A stretch of 64,000 nt of DNA from Taiwanofungus camphoratus. Its lineage: Eukaryota; Basidiomycota; Agaricomycetes; Polyporales; Taiwanofungaceae. Location of the stretch: assembly GCA_003999685.1 (NCBI GenBank), contig CP021232.1, forward strand, positions 620,001-684,000, written 5' to 3'. Numbering within the stretch: the stretch's first letter is position 1; each line of letters begins with the position of its first letter. Below are positions 12,024 through 26,423 of the stretch, one piece after another. Under the pieces are notes generated by a model, which was given only the letters and a program-made list of their open reading frames with translations, made no database searches and was not told where the DNA came from. A program made the position numbers and the translations under genes.

Positions 12024-12425
12024 CCATTACAGGCATATAAGTGGCCAGCGTGACGATTCGCTGTCGTTGATACATTGGCTGAGGAGAGTTCAATCTTGAA
12101 CCAACAATCACAATCCTGTCAGTCTGTTTGTGACAACCGCCGACCGAGAACGACTTGGTCAGCACAGGATGAGACCTTCCGATGTTGGTAAAGATACTCC
12201 AATTCCCAAAACTGAATTCTGTTCCCATGTACACAGCAAACCTTCGGCCATTATTGCGAGTTCGACTGTCACTCGCCTGGAAACGCTGAGATGGAGAAGA
12301 ACATGAAGAATGATCTGAGCGCGCCAGATAAAGTGATGTCGCGTCGCGTCACATCACGTGTTTACCAGCCCTAAACTCAAAATGAGACGCGTCGCGTCTT
12401 CCTCTTCTCTCCATACCACAACAAA
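12024..12425. promoter_or_regulatory. MCM4 upstream region with MCB-like and CACGTG elements
   Basis: This contains overlapping TCGCGT units at 12339-12349, CACGTG at 12355-12360, and a full MluI cell-cycle box ACGCGT at 12387-12392 followed by another CGCGTC. MCB boxes bind MBF in yeasts and drive G1/S transcription, which fits an MCM gene. The TCGCGT-5 nt-CACGTG arrangement recurs upstream of PIF1. Binding here is inferred. Confidence 0.65.
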
Positions 12426-15790
<3,365 letters not shown>

Positions 15791-16085
15791 ATGTCTGATC
15801 AAATGGATTTGATCTTCCCTATGTCTTCCACTTGCTCTGGTTGTAATTATGCAAGGCTGTATTGTACAACGGTATCAATGTAATGCTATGAATTTCTCCG
15901 AGCCTAAATGGATTTCTTGAATTAGATTGGCGGGGCACACCTGCTTATGATGACAATCTTATGAAGACTTACGCTGCCGGCTTGAGAATGATTATATAGG
16001 GAAAATGGCTCACATGTTCACACGCAGACTGTCCACTTGTACACACTGGTTTCCTCCCAAATGAAAGCTGAATGAAGTACCGTTA

Positions 16086-18085
16086 TCAGGGTGATGTATC
16101 AGACACCTCCCTGTGAAACTGGAAAGTCTCGGAGGATACATGAATGCCGCCTCTTGCCTCTTCTACATATGTCCGCATAAGGTTCACCACCTTCCGCAAA
16201 TTTAAACTGAACTTCGCTGATATTGGGACTACATCCAGCATGCGCTCCCCTGTCACTTTTCCTGTCACATCCAGCACTTGTACGGACATCTCCCGTTTCA
16301 CAAACTCCTCCAATTTCTTCAGCTTCGCTCGTGCCTCCTCTACTGATTTCATGTCCGCATGATCCTCGGGACCGCCTAGTAAATCGGCCTTGTTTGCAAG
16401 GACCATGCGAGCCTTGGGGCTGATGCCCGGCTTATATTTTTCTATCTCGTCCTTCAGTACACGCAAGTCGTCCCAAGGGGCGGGAGACGAAAGATCAACG
16501 ACGTAGACCAGCGCCAGGGAGCGTTCAATTGAACGTAGGAAGGAATGGCCTAGGCCAACGTTAGCAGATGCGTCGGCAATGAGCCCTGGATTATCCGCGA
16601 CCGTAAATCGGAAGGACTCTAGTGAATCATATGGGTCACCCTCTTCAATATCTTCGTCCGTACGGATGCCATCGCGTAACTTCTGATTACGGGTGGGTGC
16701 GTCGGCTAGCGCACCACTCTCCATCAACTCTTTCTGGCGTTGCTCCTCCACCCATGTCTCATCGTACACCAGACCTTGGGCTGAACCTTCGAAGGTCCCA
16801 TCGTCAGCCACCCGTACCACGGCCACTACTGGATTCAGAGTCGTAAACGCATAACCTGCAATTTCGGTCTTTGCCCGTCCTCCGGAGAGTGCGCGAAGGA
16901 GCGTGCTCTTCCCTGCATTTGGCATTCCGACCAAGCCAATGTCGGCGAGGAGCTTCAGCTCGAGGGACAGAGAAATCCGTTCACCGTCGTATCCTCGTGT
17001 AGCGAACTTCGGGGACCGGTTTATTGCCGAAAGAAAATGCGGGTTCCCAAGACCACCCGGGCCCCCTGATACGATGAGATGACCCATTGGCTCATGACGC
17101 CGAGTGCCCAGCGGGGCGTTCGGATCCACCGCCTCAAGAGCCTCATCCGCTCTATCGAGGTCCAGGTATATTGGCTGCATCGTGCGCTGCTTCCGCATCA
17201 ACCTTCGCTCCCGCTCCTCCCGATACAGTGCGCGCTCAGCCTCCTTGAACGCGCTTCGCTCCAAGTTATCATCCTCGTAGCTGGGGTAGTGCACCCACCG
17301 CCGCTCCCTGAGCTTTTTCCTCCGCTCCTCTAGATCCAAGCCTTCCAATGCTTCAGCCTCTGCTTCGTACTCATCCTTGCTCCGACGCGGGTCATCCCGC
17401 GGCAGCTCCCTCACAACAGTACCCAATGGAACCTTGATGATCAATGGTGGGGCGTTCTTTCCGCTCTGCCATGTACCTTGACCAGTTCCACCGGGGTAGC
17501 CCCGAATTCGTGTAGGCACAGAAGAGAGTGTAGTGAGATGAGGAGTGGCCATAATATAAACGTCTCCACCCCGCCCGCCATTACCACCAGATGGAGGGCC
17601 ATAAGGCTTGAACTTTTCTCGGTGGAAGGCGACGCAACCGTCACCTCCTTTGCCTGCGTGGATCAATGTAAAGTTAATCGACCACCGTCCCTGACATGAC
17701 AACTGACTTACCTCCGCGAATGTTGACGATGACATGATCAAGAAATGTTTGGCCCTGCGTGAAAACACTTAGAAAAATAAGATCTGCAGAATGTTTTCGA
17801 GAAATGTATCGAGCGTAATACAGCTCCCTTCCTGCTGTCGCAGGAGAAAGACAGTGCGCATGCTTATCAAAATAAAAAGGACGTGCAGAACGGCCAACTT
17901 ACACCCTGGCGTCTTTTCCATTCTGTCCTTCGCTTACGCCTTAGCGCATCAGCTGGGTCAATTTTGCCCGCATCCTCGTCCACAGATTCGATTGAGGCGG
18001 TGTAAACAGTCGCTATACGGCTTCCTGTGGGACAACACTGCTTCCTTGCGCGAACGAGTGGCCTGAGTGTATGAGCAAGTCCCAT
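16086..18085 (-). CDS. MTG2: Obg-family GTPase MTG2, mitochondrial ribosome assembly
   Basis: Exon 1 (18085 to about 17899) begins MGLAHTLRPLVRARKQCCPT, Arg-rich like a mitochondrial presequence. It joins to GQTFLDHVIVNIRGG, then to KGGDGCVAFHREKFKPYGPP, the start of the glycine-rich Obg fold. Later motifs are GGNGGRGGDVYI, GGPGGLGNPHFLSA, G1 GMPNAGKSTLL, the switch I TTLNPVV, G3 DNPGLI, G4 NKAD and G5 ISA. A long charged insertion (about residues 165-260) lies inside the Obg domain. Family members bind the large ribosomal subunit; Mtg2 in yeast acts on the mitochondrial 54S particle. The stop is at 16086. Confidence 0.93.
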
Positions 18086-20671
18086 ACGAAGCAGAGAGTA
18101 TTATTGTATGAAATATGTACCTGACAAAGTCGCGCAAGCTAAGTAATCATTAGGTTGCTATGGGGTCTTATCGCCCTAAATGAATACTATCAGATATGTA
18201 TGTAAGCCATGAATATTTGAATCTCGATATCGTCCTTGAATGTTCCGGCCTTTCGGGGGCTGTGTCCATCATCGCTCAATCCAATCCATAAGCTCCTGAT
18301 CTGAGAATGCATACTCTCGATACACACTTGTGATATCAATGATATATCTGAAAGGATTGCTCAAAAATTTCAGACTGGTCTCCGAGGCTTTTAAGAAACG
18401 ACGGCTGTCTTTGCCGTTGTGTCGGTCTTCTTGGTGCCATGCTAGATATGCAGTACTTTTCCAGACTGCAGACGACCGGATAGCGCTTATGGTGCGTGCA
18501 GAGATGTTTTGCTATCCATAGTTGACTCGGTCCACGACGACGGCTTCAAGTGATCATCGATCAACGTCATGGCCAGGCAACAATGCCTCATTCCTCCAGT
18601 GATAGTCTCTGAAACACCCTGGCTTGTGCTCCATCTGTTGCGAATGCTACGAAACTTAGTGGAAAAGCCTATCTCGCAAAGGCTAGTCTGGATTCCTGAT
18701 AGCATCGTCTGGGGCCTATGCAGTGTTTGCGAGTATTTACCTTACAAAGAGTATCTTACATGGACTCAATGGAGAACTCGCTTAAGCCCTTGGTCCCTGC
18801 TAGTTGTTTGTAAAGCTACTTCTGGGACGTCTGGGCCACAGCTATTTATAATGACCCGTGGACATTGTCCTTTCAGGCTCAACATACGGTTACTGCACCT
18901 TGTCACATTGTAGGGCATCAGTGATGTATTACCCCTTGGATTCGGACATGCAAGATGACGCATACAGTTAGGAGTGTGAGTGAGTACCTTCTTTGCCATT
19001 CTCCAATCTTGCTTATCTTAGTTGCAGCTTTAGGGCAAGTTTGTGAACTGACTGCTTGCTGTTACGCGCCTCACCATGAGTGGATATTCTTGAAGCCTTA
19101 AACATGCATTTACAAGCATATTCATGGACTGTTGTCTCGATACGGAGGTCAATTCGTAGATCTCCCTTACATGCGTTTGACTTAGTCCCAAATGTCCCGA
19201 ATGTTTCCTGACTTTCATTTTCAATTCATATCTGAGGTTGTTCCTCGGTGTTCATCCATTACACCGGAAAATTTCTTATACCTCTTCCTGCTTTATTCTA
19301 CGAGTCTTCTCGTCAGATGGTAAATCGTTATATCAAATAGCTTTAAGCGCCGTATGCAGGTGATATGACACAAGGACTGGGAGAGGATCAAGTAACTCTA
19401 CCATCCATGCAGAAACCTTGTGTGCTTTGACGCAGTTCCCCGTACGTCCTGTTGTCTGATGTGTTCGGGGAATTGGTGTTCATCACTCTCTCTAAGGTGA
19501 CCCTGTGGATGGTTCTTTTCCTGTCCCACAACTCAACGGGAATTATACCTTCTTTTGTGGGCTGATGTGTACATGAGGATGACATCGGTAAGTCATTTCG
19601 GCCAGTTGTCAAGCATTATACAAATCTGCGTGGTCTCTTCTCTGTGCGCTTGCGAATGTATGGAACCTTGAGGACTCGCGCAGCATGAAAACTCGTGTCG
19701 CAAGCACCAAATTGATGCCTTCCTCTCCAATTCTGGCGTGCCCGGATTGGACTGCTTTCGCATCCTCTGATACTTCTAGAAGATTACTGATCCACTCTTC
19801 ATCAATGTCCGAAAAGTAAGTCTCCCATTACTCTTCTCAGAAATGTTGATGACGACTCATGATCACGTTCGTCTCTTCTTTGCTCGAAGAGTGCATTACG
19901 CCCGCAGCCCTGCGCGAATGCTCCTTTACTCCGGTGCAATGCTCCCACAACTCGAATCTCTTCGTGGACCGTTTCGGCTAGAATTTTCCCAGCTCAGGCC
20001 TGGGCTGTCTCGCAATCAATGAGCCACGTCGAAAAACTCCGAGGGTATCACAAGTGAGGCCAGGTCGGTTGTGGCATCCTTGGCTTTCGGAAGCGGGCTC
20101 CCATGACAAAGAGAACGTTTGTTCTAGTCGACCCCTGGTGTGGAAGCACACATGTCTGACATATAGGCTGGTCAAAGGTGCCTCCACTAAACACTTCCTT
20201 TAGGAAAGTGTATCACATTGCGTGCTAACTCGCAAACCTTCGTTGACGGTCGAAGATATATCCCAGCGTTGCTTCGCTAGTTAGCTGCACACGATCGTCA
20301 AATTACTTGTGCATTCGAAATCCAAGTGCCATCACGTTGCCCGTGGCACAGCGAAGGGAAGGGCGACACCGACTGCCAAAATAGGCAAGCAAGAAGCAGA
20401 CGCCGCACGTGCATCCGCTGTCAGCCAATCAGATGGAGCGAGGATGGTCGTGCGACGCTGTTCATTGCGCGGTCGCGCGCACGTTTATGTGCACACGACC
20501 AATTGTGTTATCGCGCTGCGGTATGTGCATCGAAGGCACTGATTCTGACCGCGCTTCCCCATCAGCCGGCCTATTTATTCCGGGTCCGTCTGTTTCTCCT
20601 TTTCCTTTCTGCAGACTCAAGTCGTGTGCTCGCTCGGGTCCCTGCGCTCCCTCGCCAAGTGCAGAGTCACC
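18086..20671. other. Long stretch without a recognisable gene; promoter of bHLH gene at its right end
   Basis: About 2.6 kb with only short unconvincing ORFs (for example 18569-18913 and 19978-20187). It holds no tRNA, repeat array or transposon hallmark that I can see. The right 300 bp look like a promoter: CACGTG at 20406-20411, CCAAT at 20425-20429 and a TATA-like TATTTATT at 20572-20579, about 93 nt before the ATG. Decayed gene remains cannot be excluded around 19650-20050. Confidence 0.5.
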
Positions 20672-22093
20672 ATGACTACTACTAAGGATACCGTCGCTTC
20701 ATATGCTGCAAGCTGCAACCCTCCTCGACGCGCGAAGCGTCCGCGGACTAATTCTGCGGACGCGGCTGGAGTCACAATGCAGGACGCGACAGCTAACGGC
20801 AAGCCTCCTTCCCGTCGCCCTCGTCCGCCCATTTTGCCCAAAGAGCCAGTACTTGATCACACCTCCGAGCTGGCAGAGGATGCCGATTCCGATTCCGCCG
20901 AGGAAGACGACTACGATCCATCCCTGAAGTCCTCGTCTCCAAAACGTCGCGGTCGCAAGCCCGGGGCGCTGTCTCGCTCTGCAAGGGAGTCATTGCGGAA
21001 GCTCAATCACTCACGGATCGAGAAGGCTCGTCGCACGAAGATCAATGAGACGTTGGCGACACTCAGCGCTCTCGTAAACGAAGCAGAATGCCAGAAGCAG
21101 GGTGGTTCTGTCGAAAGTGCACAGGAATTTGGGAATGCGGGAAAGAATCCGGGCGGGGCCAGTAAGCAATCCACCAAGGGGAAGACGGAAGAGAAGGAAT
21201 TCAAGCTGGACGTGCTCGTGAAGACGGTTGGATACATGCAAGAGCTGATAGAAAAGGTCAAGATGCTTGAGTCTACGAAGTGCGTCAATTGCTCCCAAAG
21301 TGCAGCTGCTTCGCCTTCGTCGCTCGTGGGTGCGAAAAGAAAGAGAACCCTGGACGAGGATAGCATGGATCTTGATATCGAACCCGTGCAATCTTCGAGA
21401 GATGAAAATGAGTCTTACGTTGGAGACGATGAAAAAGGACAAGTCGATGATGCTGAATTCCCGAGTCCTACTCCAGCCCTCTCCGCCACCTCTGCACAGC
21501 GATCTGTCTCTCCTCGCCTTCCATCTATCGCTTCATGGCTCCCTCATCCGTACGTCGACCCAAGTTGTATTGTTGCCCTCTCGGATTCCCTTCCTCCCGC
21601 TTCGGGTTCGCACCTCCCATCTCCGCCTCTCTCGGGACATTTCCGCCCCATCAACTCAGTATCGAACGTGCCCTCGCTCACCCTCCCTTCTCCTGCGCAC
21701 CCAGGAGCCTCTTCTGCAAATTCCCGTCCATCGCCGCCGGTGTCTGCAGACAGTGCACAATCCACGGTGTCCAGAATCGCCATACCGATCAGCGCCATCA
21801 CGACCCGTGGCCGTTCCGTCGAAGCGCGGACGAGGCGCGCGAGCTGTTCATCCGGCTCGGCCGCATGGACCCCTGAGGACGAGTCCGCCGCGTCACTGCT
21901 CCTCCAGATGAGCTCTTCCCCGAGCTCGGCACCTTCTATGTCCTCTGCGGTGGTCAGCGCGTTGACGCTTCCGAAGGCACTGGACATGTCATCTCAGTCA
22001 CCCCAGACAGTTGACTCGCGAGGAGGTCGCGCAACCCCGTCTGTACAAGCCCAAACGCCTAGCTCGTTACTAGGTCTTGATCGGGAAGTATAG
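20672..22093 (+). CDS. bHLH transcription factor
   Basis: A single exon of 473 residues from ATG 20672 (the upstream in-frame ATG at 20624 is less likely because the TATA-like element is only about 50 nt before it). The acidic N-terminal part ends in a basic block KRRGRKPGALS. The basic region and helix 1 read LNHSRIEKARRTKINETLAT, with the His-Glu-Arg pattern (H..IE..RR) that recognises CANNTG, usually CACGTG. Helix 2 is FKLDVLVKTVGYMQELIEKV. The loop between them is about 40 residues, far longer than usual. CVNCSQ follows, then a long Ser/Pro-rich tail. The target pathway is unknown. Its own promoter and several neighbours contain CACGTG. Confidence 0.88.
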   Translation: MTTTKDTVASYAASCNPPRRAKRPRTNSADAAGVTMQDATANGKPPSRRPRPPILPKEPVLDHTSELAEDADSDSAEEDDYDPSLKSSSPKRRGRKPGALSRSARESLRKLNHSRIEKARRTKINETLATLSALVNEAECQKQGGSVESAQEFGNAGKNPGGASKQSTKGKTEEKEFKLDVLVKTVGYMQELIEKVKMLESTKCVNCSQSAAASPSSLVGAKRKRTLDEDSMDLDIEPVQSSRDENESYVGDDEKGQVDDAEFPSPTPALSATSAQRSVSPRLPSIASWLPHPYVDPSCIVALSDSLPPASGSHLPSPPLSGHFRPINSVSNVPSLTLPSPAHPGASSANSRPSPPVSADSAQSTVSRIAIPISAITTRGRSVEARTRRASCSSGSAAWTPEDESAASLLLQMSSSPSSAPSMSSAVVSALTLPKALDMSSQSPQTVDSRGGRATPSVQAQTPSSLLGLDREV

Positions 22094-22505
22094 AGAGTCA
22101 CTGGGAGCCAGGAGCCCCATTCAGTAAACGTGTATGCACCGTAACTTACATCCTTGATGAGCCCGGCGTTTTCCCTCATTTTTTCTTTGGTTTTTCTAAG
22201 TTATACGTCTAAAAATCTGTAGATTAGAGGTGAGGTATATCGAGACTCCTGTTTGAGATCGGGGACTCCAACGACGAACTGTTTAGTACAGCAAATGTAT
22301 ACGTAGCTTGATGTTTCTCGGATACCACATGTCGTCTCTGAATTCAAACGATTCACGCTGCCACATAATGGTTATGATCGTTACGCTGTGTGCACGTCGT
22401 CGTAACTGTAACTGACCGCGATTTCATGGGGGCTGGGGAAGCCACGTGCCCGCATGCTCTAAATGAGCGTCTCATCTTGGTTTCATCACCTCTTTCCTTG
22501 CCACC
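22094..22505. promoter_or_regulatory. Spacer with SEC11 promoter; CACGTG at 22443-22448
   Basis: The 3' flank of the bHLH gene and upstream region of SEC11. CACGTG lies 57 nt before the SEC11 ATG. Nothing else is evident. Confidence 0.45.
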
Positions 22506-23396
22506 ATGTTCGCCAACGAGCTGAAGACGTTGAGGAGACTGGGCTTTCGCCATGTAAAACCTATTCTTCTACGGGAGTCTGTCATTGAATGTTCATGATC
22601 CGAATCGTCCGCTATTGCTCGCATAGGTCCTCCTCCAGATTCTCAACTTCGCTTCGGTGCTCGCATCAGGACTTATGATATGGAAAGGGTTGGGACTCGT
22701 CACAAATACAGAGTCGCCCATCGTTGTAGTCTTGAGGTGAGTGATAAAACACGGTGCTATCCCACACCGGGGTTGACGGATGACCTTGTTCCAGTGGTTC
22801 TATGGAGCCGGCATTTTACCGTGGCGACCTCTTGTTCCTAACCAATCCTCCAAACCAGCGGTATAACACAGGAGATATCACAGTGTACAAAATTCCTGGG
22901 GCCGACATTCCCATCGTTCACCGAGTGCTGGAGACACATGACGTGGTTTCGAACAGGAAAGGGTACCGTCAGGAGGATTCACTGGTCTCTGGGCAGTGCT
23001 GATTCATGCCTCGTGACCCCCAGTCTCGTCACGGCCAGTCCTCTCGCACAAGATCAACTGTTGCTGACCAAGGGCGACAACAATCCCATCGACGATCTTG
23101 AATTATATCAGGGTCTTGAGTGGCTAGAGAGGCGACACATTATTGGGAAGGTCCGAGGGTGAGTTTCTCCAGTGCCACGGTCATGTTAATTTTCTCAGTT
23201 GTTTTTTTTCTTCGCGAATCAGCTTTCTGCCATATGTCGGATATGTCACGATTGCCATGGTAGGATATTACTCTCCGTCTCTGTATAACGAAGCGTCTGA
23301 TTGGCCTGCCTCCCGTTCCTGCAGAACGATCTCCCACAGCTGAAATATGCACTTTTGGGTGGTCTGGGCCTACTAGCGCTGGTACAACGGGAATAG
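22506..23396 (+). CDS. SEC11: Signal peptidase complex catalytic subunit SEC11
   Basis: An ER membrane serine protease that removes signal peptides. Exon 1 [16 protein letters not shown] ends at GTAAAA. Exon 2 starts [20 protein letters not shown], the single N-terminal transmembrane segment, and ends ESPIVVVL. Exon 3 begins [16 protein letters not shown], with the catalytic Ser in SGSMEP, and has the catalytic His in PIVHRV. After an intron ending near 23060 comes [15 protein letters not shown] with the conserved Asp, then [19 protein letters not shown]. Short exons [12 protein letters not shown] and [15 protein letters not shown] follow, ending QRE at 23396. Length (about 170 residues) and motif order match the family. 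The exon 3 donor near 22965 is the least certain junction. Confidence 0.93.
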
Positions 23397-23997
23397 GGTT
23401 GTATTTTGCCATATTGTATTACAATAGTCTATTGAACTTTGGTTCTCACATTGTTCCGGAACCAAGGCACAGGCGTCCGTGCACTTTCTATCCGTATTAT
23501 CAGAAAGGGAGGCTACGAGTCAAGAACACGGAGAGTACCCAGATCGGCAGCTGCCGACCGTTCTTGGGTCTTATTCCATGCTACGGCTTCACGTCGACTT
23601 TGCGATCATTGGCTTTTTCTATATTTGGGCGCTACATCCTCTCTACAAGCGATTTTCCTGACGCCCTGCAGGTTGTAACAGAACCGCCTTGCGAAAGAGC
23701 GGTATTACTTCCCGGTTTCCAGTGCTTTTTTTTTTGCCCCGGCTGATACCTGGTGGTTATGAGAAGCTTGATTCAGTGCCGACGCTGCTATTATTGCTAT
23801 CTTCATGTCGGACTGCTTGCTTCCATCCGGCGAGAGTTTGGGTTTTAGCGCCAAGCTTTCACATCCCATGACAGGTTCCGAACTTCGGACCCGTGATAGC
23901 GAAGGTCCATCCTCAGCCGTGGAGGGCAATACTCAATAACGAGGGATGGATGGCTTTGTACTAGGTTATCATCTCACCAGGCGTAGCAACGGCGGTC
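23397..23997. other. Intergenic, no gene recognised
   Basis: Short ORFs only, including a T10 tract near 23728. Contains the presumed promoter of the permease gene. Confidence 0.5.
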
Positions 23998-26242
23998 ATG
24001 TCTTACGACGACATTCAAGAACTCCGGCGATCGGCAGACACGAACCTGAAAGAGGATATCGAGAAAATAGAGGACGTGCAGGAACTTTCGGACTTGGGCG
24101 ACTGTCGTCCGTCCGCTCGCGAACAACCCAGGTCGGAGGGCGTCTTGAGTACAATTACAAATGTTCTTGCGCAATGGGGAGTCGAAACGAACGGGTACGT
24201 CTCGAGCTTGTTCCTCGTCGACTGTGAAGCTGAGCTCGGTCCTTAGCATTGTTCCTGTTCCTCCAGAGGAGAGGAATGACCCTCGCCTGTATCAGATGTT
24301 CTTCGTGTGGTTCTCAGCAAACGCGAACGTATTAACGTGCGTGGACTTGCTCGTCTCCATTGCGACGCGTCTCACCGGCAGGCGCAACCACAGGATGACT
24401 GCCGGAACGGTTGGACCCGCGTTTTATGGCCTCGGGGTCAGAGACTCGCTTCTCGTGATCCTGGTCGTCGATGTAGTGTACACTCACAATTCGGCTCCTT
24501 CGCAAGCGAGTTGATGCTGACGACCGCCTAGCGCGTGCGCCTTTCCGGCATACTTGTGAGTCGTCGTCAGCCTTTGAGAGAACAAGGTGCGGATCCTGCA
24601 CTACAGTGCCGTATTCGGCCCAAAGCTAGGAGCGCGAGCAATGGTGCAAAGCCGCTTTTCTTGGGGGTGCGTGTATCTAGGCTGCAGGTCAGGTTCAGCG
24701 CAATATTGATGGTTTGATGATCCTCTCAGCTACTATGGAGCAATCATACCCAGTATCCTGAACGTGGTGACCCTTCAATGCTATCTCATATTGAATACCA
24801 TTATCGGCGGTCAAACCCTCGGAAGCATATCCCCACACCTCGACGCGTCGTTGGGCATCGTGATCATAGGTCTTGTCACCCTCGTGGTCGGTGTCTTTTG
24901 AACAGACGATGCATTCCTTTGCGCTGATTGAGTCGACATAGGTTGTTTTCAGCGGATATAGGGTGCTCCACTGGTAGGTGTACAAGTTAAATGTGCATGT
25001 TGGTCTGTGCATCGAAGTTATATCAATGAACATGACGAATAGGTACGAGATGGTCATATGGGTACCCAATGTTGTCGCATTCATAGTCATGGTCTGCATC
25101 TCCGGGAAGCACCTTACGGAAGCACCGTTGTCTAGTCCTTCACCGGTCAAAGCCTCCGTTATAATGACATTCGGTGCTACGCTTGCTGCGACTGTCGTCA
25201 GCTATTCTACCATGACACCGGACTATGGTGTCTATCACAATAGCAAGGCGACGACGTGCGTTTTCCGCTATGTTCTACAATTTTTGCCTTTGCTCATAGC
25301 ATCACGAATAGTCTGAAGATATTCACCTACGCTTACCTTGGCTTTATTGTATCGTCTGTACGTGTTACGTGGTTTTGATCTTGACCCCAAGCTATACCCA
25401 CATTGGACCTTGCCATGGCTAATGTGTCGCAACTTGCTGCATTTTAATCCCAGATGCCCGCGCACATGCTCGGAGCAGCGTTCACCGCAACTGCCATGTA
25501 TGTTCCCGCCTGGAAAGCAGGGCTCGGGAACGGGAACGACGTCGGAGGACTCATTGCTGCCATCCTAGCCCCCGCGGGCGGGTTTGGCAAATTTCTACTT
25601 GTGCTCTTGTCTCTGACGGCGCCCAGCCAATGTGCACCCACCATGTATACGGTGTGCACGAGCTTCATGACTGTGGCTCCGATTTTTGCGAGAATCCCGA
25701 GGTTCGTGATTGCGCTTGTTTCCACGGCTATGTGAGTTGTCGAACTTGGCAAGATCGAGTCTCAGTGTATTGATGCCACATGTTAGCTTGATACCCGTAG
25801 CCATAATCGGCTCCTCCAGATTCTATGCAACCTTCGTGGACATTCTGGGTATAGCCTGTGCCTTATTATGGGCTTGGCCGCACTGACATCGTGCTTTACA
25901 GGCCTGATCGGTTACTGGCTGGCCCCGTTCCTGGCCATCGTGCTCACAGAGCATTTTGTCTTCCGCCAGAACAAGTGGTCCTCGTATGACATCCTGGAAG
26001 GCTGGAGTCGACCGCATCACCCCAACCTGCCGAAAGGCTGCGCAGCGGTGTTCACCTTCGCGGCAACCATTGGGTTCATTGTCTTGTGCATGGACCAGGA
26101 ATGGTGGGTCGGCCCTCTGGCGCGCACCGGGACCGGGGACGTCGGGCTGTTGCTAGGATTCGTGGTCGGGGTTGTGACATACACGTGCACGAGGTGGGTG
26201 GAAAGAAGGTGGGAGAGTATGTCTTCCGTGCGTCTGGCTTAG
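23998..26242 (+). CDS. Purine-cytosine permease (NCS1 family, FCY2-like)
   Basis: A plasma-membrane proton symporter of the NCS1 family, likely for cytosine, adenine or related bases. It has more than ten short exons. The N-terminal cytoplasmic exon starts MSYDDIQELRRSADTNLKED and ends VLAQWGVETNG. Then come RLYQMFFVWFSANANVLT, TAGTVGPAFYGLGVRDSLLV, CAFPAY, FGPKLGARAMVQSRFSWG (the family signature following TM2), YYGAIIPSILNVVTLQCYL, IGGQTLGSISPHLDASLGIV, VPNVVAFIVMVCISGKHL and SLKIFTYAYLGF. The last long exons read HMLGAAFTATAMYVPAWKAG, SQCAPTMYTVCTSFM, IGYWLAPFLAIVLTEHFVFR and EGWSRPHHPNLPKGCAAVFT, ending at 26242. Exon boundaries in the middle (24900-25440) are approximate. Confidence 0.88.
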
Positions 26243-26372
26243 TGCAGCGCATGGGCCATAAACGAGGAACTCCCTTTACTGCACGTACGATGTATCGAGG
26301 ATTTCATGAAGATCTGCGTTTGATTGACGTACCTACGGGACATGCGTAGCACAGGGCGGTGTGTGTTTCTGC

Positions 26373-26378
26373 CACGTG
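26373..26378. promoter_or_regulatory. CACGTG upstream of the hypothetical gene at 26424
   Basis: A palindromic E-box 45 nt before ATG 26424, in the short gap after the permease stop. Confidence 0.35.
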
Positions 26379-26423
26379 ACCTGACGATCGCTTTCCCATT
26401 GCGGCTTCTCGGCAAATGCTTCC

